Below, one piece after another: positions 34,933 to 43,434 of a stretch of DNA of 64,000 nucleotides. Both the position numbers and the translations under genes were made by a program. The number at the start of each line of letters is the position of its first letter. Position 1 is the first letter of the stretch. Below the pieces are notes generated by a model. The model saw nothing but the letters and a program-made list of their open reading frames with translations, had not been told where the DNA came from and ran no database searches. Source of the DNA: Halomonas litopenaei (GTDB lineage Bacteria; Pseudomonadota; Gammaproteobacteria; Pseudomonadales; Halomonadaceae); the NCBI RefSeq assembly GCF_017303055.1, contig NZ_JAEKJT010000012.1, positions 1 to 64,000 on the forward strand. The letters are read 5' to 3'.

Positions 34933-35094
34933 AAGGCCTTCCGTAGGCAGATGTGCCACATCATGGTAGCGATGTCTCGGCGCGCCAGGCATTTACATCG
35001 GCAATCGCCCCCATTGCGAAGACTCGTACCCAGTCCCTTGGCAGCCTGTCGACTTGGGCTAGAATCAAGGCTCAATTTCCAGCCGGACGTCAGA

Positions 35095-35991
35095 ATGCCG
35101 TTACAACACTTCGCTAAAACAACAATTACCACGGGCCTGTTCGCCCTCCTGACCGCCACCGCCCAGGCCGACGATGAGATCGTGGTCGGCGGCAAGAACT
35201 TCACCGAACAGCAGATCATCTCGAGCATGACCGCCCAGTACCTGGAGCATCTGGGTTACGACGTGGACAAACGCGCCGGCATGGGATCCGCGGTGCTGCG
35301 GCAGGCACAGGAAAACGGCCAGGTGGACGTCTACTGGGAGTACACCGGCACCTCGCTGATCGTCTTCAATGGCGTTGACGAAAAGCTGGACGCCCAGGCG
35401 ACCTATGATCGCGTCAAGGCGCTGGACGCCGACAAGGGGCTGGCCTGGCTCGAGCCTTCCGGCGTCAACAACACCTATGCCATCGCCATGCGTGAGGCCG
35501 ATGCCGAGGCCATGGACATCACCAGCATTTCGGACATGGCCTCGGCGATCAACGCCGGCGAAGAGCTGCTGTTTGCCTCCAATGCCGAATTCTATGCGCG
35601 CCCCGATGGACTGCGTCCGATGCAGGACATCTACGGCTTTCAGTTCGACCGCTCCGATATCAAGCGCATGGATACGGGCCTGACCTATACCGCCCTCAGA
35701 GACGACCAGGTCGACATCGCCATGGTCACGACTACCGATGGACGAGTGTCGGCCTTCGACCTGCGTATTCTTGACGATGACAAGGGCTTCTTCCCGCCCT
35801 ATGCAATGACTCCCGTGGTGCGCCAGGAAGCGCTGGACACCCACCCAGAGCTGGCGGCCCAGCTGAATGCACTTGCCGCCACGCTAGACGATGACGTCAT
35901 GACGCGACTCAACGAGCAGGTGGACGTCAACCGCGACGTCGTGGAAACCGTCGCCGAGCAGTTTCTCGCCGACCAGGGGTTGATCGACTGA
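35095..35991 (+). CDS. Glycine-betaine/choline-type ABC binding protein (orphan)
   Basis: A 298-residue periplasmic binding protein of the OpuAC/YehZ (OsmF) type. The signal peptide ends near residue 25 (TAQA). Family marks are VGGKNFTEQQIIS, the WEYTGTS motif, and a PP-YAMTPVV block; aromatic residues in these blocks normally cage quaternary amines. No permease or ATPase gene is adjacent, so it must work with a transporter encoded elsewhere or act as a receptor. The ribosome site at ATG 35095 is weak. Confidence 0.82.
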   Translation: MPLQHFAKTTITTGLFALLTATAQADDEIVVGGKNFTEQQIISSMTAQYLEHLGYDVDKRAGMGSAVLRQAQENGQVDVYWEYTGTSLIVFNGVDEKLDAQATYDRVKALDADKGLAWLEPSGVNNTYAIAMREADAEAMDITSISDMASAINAGEELLFASNAEFYARPDGLRPMQDIYGFQFDRSDIKRMDTGLTYTALRDDQVDIAMVTTTDGRVSAFDLRILDDDKGFFPPYAMTPVVRQEALDTHPELAAQLNALAATLDDDVMTRLNEQVDVNRDVVETVAEQFLADQGLID

Positions 35992-36039
35992 TCGCATCTC
36001 CCGGCCACCGTGCCGATCGGGGCCGCCGCAATGCCAAGA

Positions 36040-36074
36040 TGCCCCCTGCTTCTCACGTCGTGAAGCAGGGGGCA
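36040..36074 (+). terminator. Hairpin after the betaine-binding protein gene
   Basis: GCCCCCTGCTTC and GAAGCAGGGGGC form a 12-bp perfect stem 48 bp past the stop codon. No T-run follows, so it may be a transcript-stabilising or Rho-assisted end. Confidence 0.55.
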
Positions 36075-36204
36075 CCGCCAGACTGTCGTTGCGTCGATTG
36101 TCCTTACATCCCGAAAAGAGTGTTTCGCGTTTGACGGTGTTCGGAATATCCATAGCAGGCTAAGGTGTTGCTCATATCCCAATCCCCACTGTTATGGAGA
36201 TCCC

Positions 36205-37218
36205 ATGAAAGCTATCGGTTACTACGCCCCAGGCCCCATCGATCGCGACGACGCCCTGGTGGATCTCGCGCAAGAGGTGCCTCAGGCCAGCGGGCACGAC
36301 GTGCTGGTCAAGGTCGAGGCCGTTTCGGTCAATCCCGTCGACGTCAAAATCCGCCAGTCACGAGCGCCCGAGCAAGGCCTGGCCGCGGTGATCGGCTGGG
36401 ATGCCGTCGGAGAGGTGGTGGCTGTCGGCGACAAGGCAACCTCTGTCCAAGTGGGCGACCGAGTGTGGTACGCCGGGGATATTTCTCGCCCGGGCACGAA
36501 CAGTGAGTACCACCTGGTGGACGCACGCATCGTCAGCAAGGCACCCGGCTCCATCGACAACGCGGCCGCCGCTGCCCTGCCCCTTACCGCTCTGACCGCC
36601 TTTGAGATGCTGTTTGATCGGCTCAAGATCAACGACCCGGTCCCCGGCGCCGCTCGCGCAGTGCTGGTCATCGGCGGGGCCGGCGGCGTCGGCTCGATCA
36701 CTATCCAGCTGCTGCGCGCACTGACCGACTACACCGTCATTGCCACGGCGTCACGGCCAGAAACCCAGGAATGGGTGAAGGAGCTGGGGGCCCACCATGT
36801 CATCGATCACCATCAACCGCTGCCGGCACAGATCGATGCCCTTGGCCTCGGCGCTCCCGCTTTTGTGTTCTCGACCAATGCCTCAGAGGGCTACGCGCCC
36901 CAGATAGCAGAACTGATTGCGCCCCAGGGTCGCTTTGGCTTGATCGACGACCCGGCCTCCCTCGACGTGGTGCCGTTCAAGCCCAAGGCGGTGTCCATCC
37001 ACTGGGAGCTGATGTTCACCCGCCCGCTGTTTTCCACGGCCGACATCGCCCGCCAGGGAGAGATTCTCGCCAAGGTGGCGCACCTGATCGATACCGGGCA
37101 CCTTCGCTCCACCGCTACTGAGTCCTTTGGCACCATCAACGCCGCCAACCTCAAACGTGCCCATGCCCTGATCGAGAGCGGCCGCGCCAAGGGCAAGGTC
37201 GTGCTCGAAGGTTTCTAG
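36205..37218 (+). CDS. Zinc-type alcohol dehydrogenase / quinone oxidoreductase family protein
   Basis: A 337-residue medium-chain dehydrogenase/reductase. It has the GroES-like fold (VEAVSVNPVDVKIR) and the NADP-binding IGGAGGVGSITIQLLRA motif near 154-170. The Cys ligands of zinc-dependent alcohol dehydrogenases are missing, which places it in the zinc-independent quinone-oxidoreductase-like group often named zinc-binding dehydrogenase. GGAG precedes ATG 36205. A stand-alone gene; probably reduces enones or quinones. Confidence 0.85.
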   Translation: MKAIGYYAPGPIDRDDALVDLAQEVPQASGHDVLVKVEAVSVNPVDVKIRQSRAPEQGLAAVIGWDAVGEVVAVGDKATSVQVGDRVWYAGDISRPGTNSEYHLVDARIVSKAPGSIDNAAAAALPLTALTAFEMLFDRLKINDPVPGAARAVLVIGGAGGVGSITIQLLRALTDYTVIATASRPETQEWVKELGAHHVIDHHQPLPAQIDALGLGAPAFVFSTNASEGYAPQIAELIAPQGRFGLIDDPASLDVVPFKPKAVSIHWELMFTRPLFSTADIARQGEILAKVAHLIDTGHLRSTATESFGTINAANLKRAHALIESGRAKGKVVLEGF

Positions 37219-37238
37219 GCGGTCCCTCTTGATAGCCA

Positions 37239-37295
37239 CCCTGGCCTAGCTGCCTTGGCCTAGCTGGCCTGACCTAGCCGCCCTGGCCTAGCTGG
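37239..37295. repeat. Four imperfect copies of a CCTGGCCTAGCTG unit
   Basis: Copies of 13-15 bp start at 37239, 37253, 37268 and 37281, in the gap between the dehydrogenase gene and the polyamine operon. Each unit carries the rare CTAG tetramer. Confidence 0.85.
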
Positions 37296-37317
37296 CCATC
37301 AAGGCGCCAACAGAAAA

Positions 37318-37354
37318 CGCCCGCCCCGCTCGGTCTTGCCGAACGGGGCGGGCG
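37318..37354 (-). terminator. Terminator of the polyamine operon
   Basis: An 11-bp GC stem (CGCCCGCCCCG with CGGGGCGGGCG) with an inner TCGG/CCGA helix. On the minus strand it is followed by GTTTTCTG. It lies 88 bp past the stop of the carboxynorspermidine decarboxylase gene. Confidence 0.75.
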
Positions 37355-37441
37355 TCATATGGGGCGACGACGCTGCGATCGAGACGGCGCAGCTTACGTC
37401 GTCAACTCAGCATCGCCAGCTCAGCCTTTCCTGTTTGAACC

Positions 37442-38617
37442 TCAGGACAGGCGTTCGCGGAAGTCCTGGTAGCCAAACTCGCGGATGACCTGCAGGGCTC
37501 CGGTGTCCGAGTTCCACACTGCGATGGCCGGCAGACGCGTGCCATTGAAGGTGGTGGTCTTGACCATGGTGTAGTGCGCCATGTCCTTGAACACCAGCTT
37601 CTGCCCTATCTCGAGAGGGGCATCGAAGCTGTAGTCACCGATCACATCACCGGCCAGGCAGGTCAAGCCTCCCAAACGATAGGTGTGAGCCCGCTCACCA
37701 GGTTCCCCTGCCCCCAGCAGACCAGGCCGATAGGGCATTTCCAGCACGTCCGGCATGTGACAGGTGGCAGAGGTATCGAGAATCGCCTGATCGAGAGTAT
37801 TGAAGGTGGTATCCAGTACCGTGGTGACCAGCACACCGGACCCAATCGCCACCGCTTCGCCTGGCTCAAGGTAAACCTGAACCTGGTGACGCTCTGCGAA
37901 TGAGCGAATGCAGCGCACCAGGTCGTCGCGCTGGTAGTCGGGCCGGGTGATGTGGTGGCCACCACCGAAGTTCACCCACTCCATGCGACCAAGCAGGTGG
38001 CCGAAGCGCTCTTCCACCGCCGCCAGCGTTCGCTCAAGCGGCGGGAAATCCTGCTCGCACAGAGTGTGAAAATGCAGACCGGTGATGCCATCCAGGGTCG
38101 CTTCATCCAGCTCCGACAGCACAATACCCAGACGCGAGCCGGGAGCGCAGGGATCATAGATCGGCACATCGCCCTCGGAGTGCTCCGGATTGATGCGCAA
38201 GCCGAACTTGATCCCAGGCCGCTGCTCCAGTGCTGCCTGCACCAGCGGCTGCGCGCGCTGCCACTGCGCGCAGCTGTTGAACACCACATGATCAGCGATC
38301 TTCAGGATCTCGATCAGATCGGCCTCACTGTAGGCAGCACCAAAGACATGCACTTCGCCTTCGTAGTGCTCATGGCCCAGCAGGGCTTCATGCAGACCAC
38401 TGGCACAGGTGCCGCTCAGGTAGCGCGACACCAGCGGCGCGAAATGCCACATGCTGAAGGCCTTGAGCGCTGACAGCACCTTGGCCCCGCTGGCGTCGGC
38501 CACCTCGGCGAGAATCCGCAGGTTGCGCTCCACCGCCACCTCATCCACCACATAGCAGGGAGATGGCAGCGCGCGGGTATCGAGCCGCGAGATATCCGTG
38601 AACTGAAGGATCTCCAC
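37442..38617 (-). CDS. nspC: Carboxynorspermidine/carboxyspermidine decarboxylase
   Basis: A 391-residue PLP enzyme of the alanine-racemase-fold decarboxylase family. The PLP lysine lies in SALKAFS (about residue 52), FGLRINPEHS and the NFGGGHHIT phosphate-binding loop follow, and the C-terminal LAGDVIGDYSF block carries active-site contacts. It removes CO2 from carboxy(nor)spermidine, the last step of the alternative spermidine route. It ends the operon 3 bp after the synthase gene. Confidence 0.93.
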   Translation of the reverse strand: MEILQFTDISRLDTRALPSPCYVVDEVAVERNLRILAEVADASGAKVLSALKAFSMWHFAPLVSRYLSGTCASGLHEALLGHEHYEGEVHVFGAAYSEADLIEILKIADHVVFNSCAQWQRAQPLVQAALEQRPGIKFGLRINPEHSEGDVPIYDPCAPGSRLGIVLSELDEATLDGITGLHFHTLCEQDFPPLERTLAAVEERFGHLLGRMEWVNFGGGHHITRPDYQRDDLVRCIRSFAERHQVQVYLEPGEAVAIGSGVLVTTVLDTTFNTLDQAILDTSATCHMPDVLEMPYRPGLLGAGEPGERAHTYRLGGLTCLAGDVIGDYSFDAPLEIGQKLVFKDMAHYTMVKTTTFNGTRLPAIAVWNSDTGALQVIREFGYQDFRERLS

Positions 38618-38620
38618 GCC

Positions 38621-39841
38621 TTACAGGTCCTCGCCCTTCTGTACGTCAAGACGGAAGGAGGGATCCAGCTCGACCACTTTCCACGGCAGACCGTAGGCAT
38701 TCATGTCGGCCATGAACGGATCGGGATCGCACTGTTCCATGTTCCACACACCGGGACGCTTCCAGTGACCCTCGAGGATCATCTTGGCGCCAATCATCGC
38801 GGGCACACCGGTCGTGTAGGAAATGGCCTGGGACTGGACTTCGGCATAGCATACCTCGTGGTCACAGATGTTATACAGGTACATGACCTTTTCCTGGCCG
38901 TCCTTCTTGCCGCGGACGACGGTGCCGATGCAGGTCTTGCCCTTGGTGCGCGGCCCCAGGGTGGAAGGGTCGGGCAGCAGCTTGGCAAGGAACTGGATAG
39001 GCACAATTTCCTGGCCGTTATAGTCGACCGGCTCGATCCCCGTCATACCGACGTTCTTCAGCACTTCAAGGTGCTTGAGATAGCTGTCACCAAAGCTCAT
39101 CCAGAACTGAGCCCGCTTGAGGCTCGGGAAGTGCTTCGATAGCGACTCAAGCTCCTCGTGATAGAGACGGTAGATGTTGTAGTCACCGACCTCTTCAGGG
39201 CAGCTGAAACGCGCCATCTTGGACATCGGCGGGGTAGTGACGAACTCGCCATTCTCATAGTGACGACACTCGGCACTGACCTCCCGGATGTTGATTTCCG
39301 GGTTGAAGTTGGTGGCGAAGGGATAACCATGATCGCCGCCATTGACATCGATGATGTCCAGCTCTTCGATCTCGTCGAAATAGTGCTTGGCGAGATAGGC
39401 GGTGAACATGTTGGTGGCGCCCGGATCGAAGCCGCTGCCCAGCAGAGCCGTCAGCCCCGCCTGCTGGAAGCGCTCCTGATAGGCCCACTGCCACTTGTAC
39501 TCGAACTTAGCGGTATCAAGGGGTTCGTAATTGGCCGTGTCGAGGTAGTGAACACCCGCTGCCAGGCAGGCATCCATGATGCTCAGGTCCTGATAAGGCA
39601 GGGCGACATTGATGACCAGCTCGGGCTTTTCTGCCTCGAGCAACGCCGTCAATTCAGCCACGTTGTCGGCATCGACCTGGGCCGTGCGGATGGGGCGCGG
39701 CAGCTGCTCGGCGATAGCCTTGCACTTGGACTCGGTGCGACTGGCCAACAGGATATCGGTAAACACCGAGTCCAGCTGGGCACACTTGTGGGCGACGACA
39801 CTGCCGACACCGCCGGCACCAATGATGATCACTTTCGACAT
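38621..39841 (-). CDS. Carboxynorspermidine/carboxyspermidine synthase (saccharopine dehydrogenase fold)
   Basis: A 406-residue NADPH-dependent enzyme. It has the Rossmann motif IIGAGGVGSVVAHKC at residues 5-19 and the GSGFDPGATNMFTAYL and NGGDHGYPFATNFNPEINI blocks typical of carboxynorspermidine dehydrogenase. It condenses aspartate semialdehyde with a diamine (putrescine or diaminopropane). With nspC it forms a complete two-gene route to spermidine or norspermidine that does not use S-adenosylmethionine decarboxylase. Which diamine is used cannot be read from the sequence. Confidence 0.92.
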   Translation of the reverse strand: MSKVIIIGAGGVGSVVAHKCAQLDSVFTDILLASRTESKCKAIAEQLPRPIRTAQVDADNVAELTALLEAEKPELVINVALPYQDLSIMDACLAAGVHYLDTANYEPLDTAKFEYKWQWAYQERFQQAGLTALLGSGFDPGATNMFTAYLAKHYFDEIEELDIIDVNGGDHGYPFATNFNPEINIREVSAECRHYENGEFVTTPPMSKMARFSCPEEVGDYNIYRLYHEELESLSKHFPSLKRAQFWMSFGDSYLKHLEVLKNVGMTGIEPVDYNGQEIVPIQFLAKLLPDPSTLGPRTKGKTCIGTVVRGKKDGQEKVMYLYNICDHEVCYAEVQSQAISYTTGVPAMIGAKMILEGHWKRPGVWNMEQCDPDPFMADMNAYGLPWKVVELDPSFRLDVQKGEDL

Positions 39842-40234
39842 GTTGATACGCTCCCGCCTGAATACAACGATCCATCCACAGACAATAGAGAGGATGGATA
39901 GACCTGTTGAGCAGCCCTTCTCGACAGACTCCCTGACTCGCTCCTCCGAGCAAGCCAGCGGGCCCGACCCGTGACGTGGACTCGCTTAATGGGCCCGGTT
40001 GAGGTGCTTGGCGCCTCGCCCATAGGGCACGTCCTCGAGACATGCCCCTACCCTACTACCGGACGGCGCATGCTAACCACATTTGCCAGCTCATGCCACG
40101 GCTTTTCGCACCGAAAAGTGACCCCCGCCAGGGCCGTCCTCAGTGTAGTCAATCAGCACCATATGACAGCTTGACGATGTCTTCGCTTTCTTCCTCTTCC
40201 CCCCGAACCGCCCCTTGCCAGCGCCTGACTATCC

Positions 40235-40272
40235 CCCGGACTGACCGCCCGGACTGACTGCTCTGACTGACC
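40235..40272. repeat. 13-bp tandem repeat (CCCGGACTGACYG)
   Basis: CCCGGACTGACCG at 40235-40247 and CCCGGACTGACTG at 40248-40260 differ by one base, followed by a decayed copy, CTCTGACTGACC, to 40272. Confidence 0.8.
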
Positions 40273-40373
40273 ATCCTGAGCGACCGCCCAGTTCGACCGT
40301 CATCGGGCCCTTCCATAGCCCACACCCAATGCCTTCATCCGCGACATTCGCATCATGATTCCGAAAAATTAAC

Positions 40374-40385
40374 GACTACGTATTC
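40374..40385. promoter_or_regulatory. Candidate LacI-type operator, site 1
   Basis: GACTACGTATTC matches the downstream palindrome GAATACGTATTC at 11 of 12 positions. It lies 206 bp upstream of the TRAP binding-protein start. Confidence 0.45.
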
Positions 40386-40464
40386 ACTTAGCACTACTAA
40401 AGTATATTTACTTTATTTTCATGGTCTTAAAAACAAAAACCAAAGACACAAAAACTTTGATGTT

Positions 40465-40476
40465 GAATACGTATTC
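40465..40476. promoter_or_regulatory. Candidate LacI-type operator, site 2 (perfect palindrome)
   Basis: GAATACGTATTC is a perfect 12-bp palindrome with the central CG step usual in LacI-family sites. It is 91 bp from site 1 and 104 bp ahead of the first gene of an operon that ends with a LacI-family gene. Confidence 0.5.
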
Positions 40477-40579
40477 CCAAGCCTTTAAAAGTGATTCCCC
40501 TTGCTGCCCGTCACACAGACACGCCTCCCGGCAGCGGCCGCCCCACCCCAGGGCATCACAACGATAACAGGAGAGCATC

Positions 40580-41572
40580 ATGCGCCAATTCAACTCCCTT
40601 CCTTTCCGCCTCACCGTCCTGACCGCCGCCATCGGGCTGTCCAGCGCAGCCTTCGCCCAGCAGGAGCGGACCATCGATGTCAGCCTGCCGCTGGGACCCG
40701 ACTCCCAGCAGGGCATCGGCGTGCTCAAGTTCGGAGAGGAGCTGGAGCGTCTGTCGGAAGGCCGGCTGACCATCGAGCCCCACTATGACAATGCGCTGGG
40801 GGCCGAGCGTGAAGTCATCGAGGGGATGGGGCTTGGCATCATCGATGCAGGCATCGCGTCGACCGGCCCCATGGGCGGCTTTGTCGATGAATTCCTGCTG
40901 TTCGACCTGCCCTACATCTTTGAGGATCACGGGCATGCTTATGCCTTCCTCGACAGCGAATACGGTGACCAGCTGGCCCAACTCGCCGAAGACCAGATGA
41001 ACGTCAAGTTCCTGGCGTGGATGGAGAATGGCTTCCGTCACAACACCAATTCCGTGCGCGCGCTGGAGCAGCCCAGCGACCTGGAAGGGATCAACCACCG
41101 TACGCAGGAAAGCCGCGTGCAGGTCGATACCTGGGAAGCGCTGGGCGCCAACGCCACGCCAATGGCGTGGACCGAGGTATACACAGCGCTGCAACAGGGC
41201 GTCATGGACAGCCAGGAAAACCCTCTGGCCACCATCTACGACGTCAATTTCTACGAGGTTCAGGATTACCTGAACATCACCCAGCACGTCTATTCACCGG
41301 CGCCGCTGATGATGAGCCTGGATCTGTTCAACTCCTTCAGCGAAGACGACCAGGCCCTGATTCTGGAGGCCGCTCAAATCGCACTGCCGGTTCAGCGGGA
41401 GGCCAGCCAGGAGCTGGAACAACGCTACAAGGGCGAGTTGGCTGACCTGGGCATGACGGTCACCGAACCTGACCTGGCGCCCTTCCGCGAGGCCGTGCGT
41501 CCGGTTATCGCCAAGTGGGGCCCGACCGTCGGCGAAGACCTGGTCGACGCGGCCATCAACTTCGAGCACTGA
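40580..41572 (+). CDS. TRAP transporter substrate-binding protein (DctP family)
   Basis: A 330-residue periplasmic receptor. The signal peptide ends near residue 24 (AAFAQ). DctP-family marks include the FGEELERLSEGRLTIEPHYDNALG stretch, the conserved Arg region NHRTQESRVQVDTWEALGANATPMAWTEVYTALQQGVMDSQENPL, and a C-terminal helix bundle. It delivers an organic acid to the DctQM-type permease encoded next. The enzymes that follow suggest a hydroxy- or keto-carboxylate as ligand. AGGAG precedes ATG 40580. Confidence 0.9.
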   Translation: MRQFNSLPFRLTVLTAAIGLSSAAFAQQERTIDVSLPLGPDSQQGIGVLKFGEELERLSEGRLTIEPHYDNALGAEREVIEGMGLGIIDAGIASTGPMGGFVDEFLLFDLPYIFEDHGHAYAFLDSEYGDQLAQLAEDQMNVKFLAWMENGFRHNTNSVRALEQPSDLEGINHRTQESRVQVDTWEALGANATPMAWTEVYTALQQGVMDSQENPLATIYDVNFYEVQDYLNITQHVYSPAPLMMSLDLFNSFSEDDQALILEAAQIALPVQREASQELEQRYKGELADLGMTVTEPDLAPFREAVRPVIAKWGPTVGEDLVDAAINFEH

Positions 41573-41580
41573 GTACCCGG

Positions 41581-41608
41581 CCCCCTGGCCAGCCAGCTGG
41601 TCAGGGGG
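41581..41608 (+). promoter_or_regulatory. Intercistronic hairpin after the TRAP binding-protein gene
   Basis: CCCCCTGGCC pairs with GGTCAGGGGG (10 bp, one G-T pair) around AGCCAGCT, 8 bp past the stop codon. No T-run follows. Such structures after binding-protein genes usually stabilise the upstream mRNA so that receptor exceeds permease. Confidence 0.6.
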
Positions 41609-41631
41609 CACTGCATTCTGCGAGGCCCTTC

Positions 41632-42144
41632 ATGCACTCCTTTCTGCGTGTCGCCAACACGGCGATCTGGCACTTCAATCGGTTGATCGGCTGGGGGCTC
41701 GCCCTGCTTTTGCTGATCATGACCGTACTGATCTTTTGGCAGGTGTTCGCTCGCTTCGTGGTGGGCAGCCCGCTGTTCTTCTCCGATGAAATCGCTCGCT
41801 TTTCGATGCTCTGGCTAACCTTTATCGGTGCCGGCTACGCCTATCGTCATGGCGCCCTGATCTCCGTCGACATCGTGCTCGAATATGCAGGAGAGCGCCT
41901 GGCTCGGCTGCTGCGGATCGTGATCGTGCTGTGCTCGGCACTGTTTGCGTTCGTCATGATCAAGTATGGCCTCGAGCTGGTCGGCCGAGTGGCCAGCCAG
42001 ACGGCGCCAAGCACGCGCATTTCCATGATGTGGCCATACCTGTCCATTCCTGCCGGCGGCGTCGTGATTCTGATCAATAGCCTGGGGCTGTTGATTGATG
42101 AAGCCCTCGGACAACCCGTCCAGCGACTGCAGGAGGTCAGCTGA
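41632..42144 (+). CDS. TRAP transporter small permease (DctQ family)
   Basis: A 170-residue inner-membrane protein with four hydrophobic helices and the DctQ marks VFARFVVGSPLFFSDEIARF and WLTFIGAGYAYRHGALISVD. ATG 41632 follows a weak GAGG site. It forms the small subunit that pairs with the DctM protein encoded 2 bp downstream. Confidence 0.9.
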   Translation: MHSFLRVANTAIWHFNRLIGWGLALLLLIMTVLIFWQVFARFVVGSPLFFSDEIARFSMLWLTFIGAGYAYRHGALISVDIVLEYAGERLARLLRIVIVLCSALFAFVMIKYGLELVGRVASQTAPSTRISMMWPYLSIPAGGVVILINSLGLLIDEALGQPVQRLQEVS

Positions 42145-42146
42145 TC

Positions 42147-43415
42147 ATGGCCCTCATGCTGTTCTTGACCCTTATCTCTCTTTTCGTGGTGGGTGTTCCC
42201 ATTGCCTTCTCGCTGGGACTGGCGTCTGCCCTGACGGTGTGGCAAGGCGACCTGATGCCGATGCTGATCGTTGCACAACAGCTGATTGCCTCGGTCAACT
42301 CCTTCCCGCTGATGGCGATTCCGTTCTTCATCCTCGCGGGCTACCTGATGCAGGGCGGCGGCATCTCGAAGCGCCTGGTCGATTTCTCCAACACCCTGGT
42401 CGGCAGCATGACGGGCGGGCTGGCCATGGTCGCCATCGTCACGTCGCTGTTCTTTGCTGCGATTTCCGGATCCGGGGCAGCCACCACGGCGGCCATCGGC
42501 TCTATCCTGATTCCCGCGATGCTGGCCAAGGGCTATCCCGGTGGCTATGCGGCGGCCAATCAGGCGGCGTCGGGCGCTCTGGGGGTCATTATCCCTCCCA
42601 GTATTCCCTTGATCCTCTATGCCATCGCGGCCAATGTTTCTGTTGGCGACATGTTCATTGCCGGCATCCTGCCTGGCATTCTGGTCACCCTGACCCTCCT
42701 GGTCTTTGCCTACTTCTTTGCCCGCGCCAACGGTCTTGGCGGTGGCGAGAAAAGCTCACTGAGCGACGTCTGGCGCGCCGGCAAGAAAGCCATCCTCGCC
42801 ATCCTCATGCCGGTCATCATCCTTGGCGGTATCTACGGTGGGGTGTTTACACCGACCGAGGCAGCGGTGATCGCGGTGGCCTATTCCTTTGTCATCGGCA
42901 CGGTGATCTATCGAGAGATCAAGCTCGACAGTCTAATGGGCATTCTGCGTCAATCCGCAGTAACCACAGCGGTGGTTCTCAGCATCATCGCTGCCGCCGG
43001 ACTGTATGGACGCATTCTTCAGAGCCTCAGAGTGCCGGACATGATCTCCGACTTCGTGATCTCGGCCATCGACAGTCCGCTGCTGTTTATCCTGCTGGCC
43101 AACCTGCTGCTGTTGCTCGCTGGCATGTTCATCGAGGCGGCCGCCGCCATCCTGATCTTCGTGCCCATCCTGCTGCCCATTGCCGTGAGCTACGGCTTCG
43201 ACCCGATTCACTTCGGCATCATCATGGTGGTCAACCTGGCCATGGGCATGTTTACCCCACCGGTCGGGCTCAACCTGTTCGTGGCCTCTCAGATCACCAA
43301 TATCGGCATTGCGCGGCTGACCTGGGCCGTCATGCCCTTCGTCGCCATCGTGCTGATCAACCTGCTCATCATCAGTCTGCTGCCGGCCCTGTCGACCTGG
43401 CTGCCGTCGCTGTAA
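42147..43415 (+). CDS. TRAP transporter large permease (DctM family)
   Basis: A 422-residue inner-membrane protein with about twelve helices. DctM marks are SFPLMAIPFFILAGYLM, ISGSGAATTAAIGSILIP and FTPPVGLNLFV. It uses a sodium gradient to import the acid captured by the receptor. It is followed 19 bp later by the SDR gene, so transport and catabolism are one transcription unit. Confidence 0.92.
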   Translation: MALMLFLTLISLFVVGVPIAFSLGLASALTVWQGDLMPMLIVAQQLIASVNSFPLMAIPFFILAGYLMQGGGISKRLVDFSNTLVGSMTGGLAMVAIVTSLFFAAISGSGAATTAAIGSILIPAMLAKGYPGGYAAANQAASGALGVIIPPSIPLILYAIAANVSVGDMFIAGILPGILVTLTLLVFAYFFARANGLGGGEKSSLSDVWRAGKKAILAILMPVIILGGIYGGVFTPTEAAVIAVAYSFVIGTVIYREIKLDSLMGILRQSAVTTAVVLSIIAAAGLYGRILQSLRVPDMISDFVISAIDSPLLFILLANLLLLLAGMFIEAAAAILIFVPILLPIAVSYGFDPIHFGIIMVVNLAMGMFTPPVGLNLFVASQITNIGIARLTWAVMPFVAIVLINLLIISLLPALSTWLPSL

Positions 43416-43434
43416 CCCTACAAGGAGAGACCCC

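Larger units (their letters stand above)
39842..40579. other. Long divergent intergenic region
   Basis: About 740 bp between the polyamine operon (leftward) and the TRAP operon (rightward), without a convincing gene. The left half is GC-rich and includes the degenerate repeat at 40235-40272. The right part (40360-40500) is AT-rich and holds two copies of a palindromic operator. Short open frames here lack ribosome sites. Confidence 0.6.

Noticed and set aside
37239..37295. Possible CRISPR-like array
   Set aside because: The copies are directly adjacent, without spacers, and imperfect; this is a simple tandem repeat.
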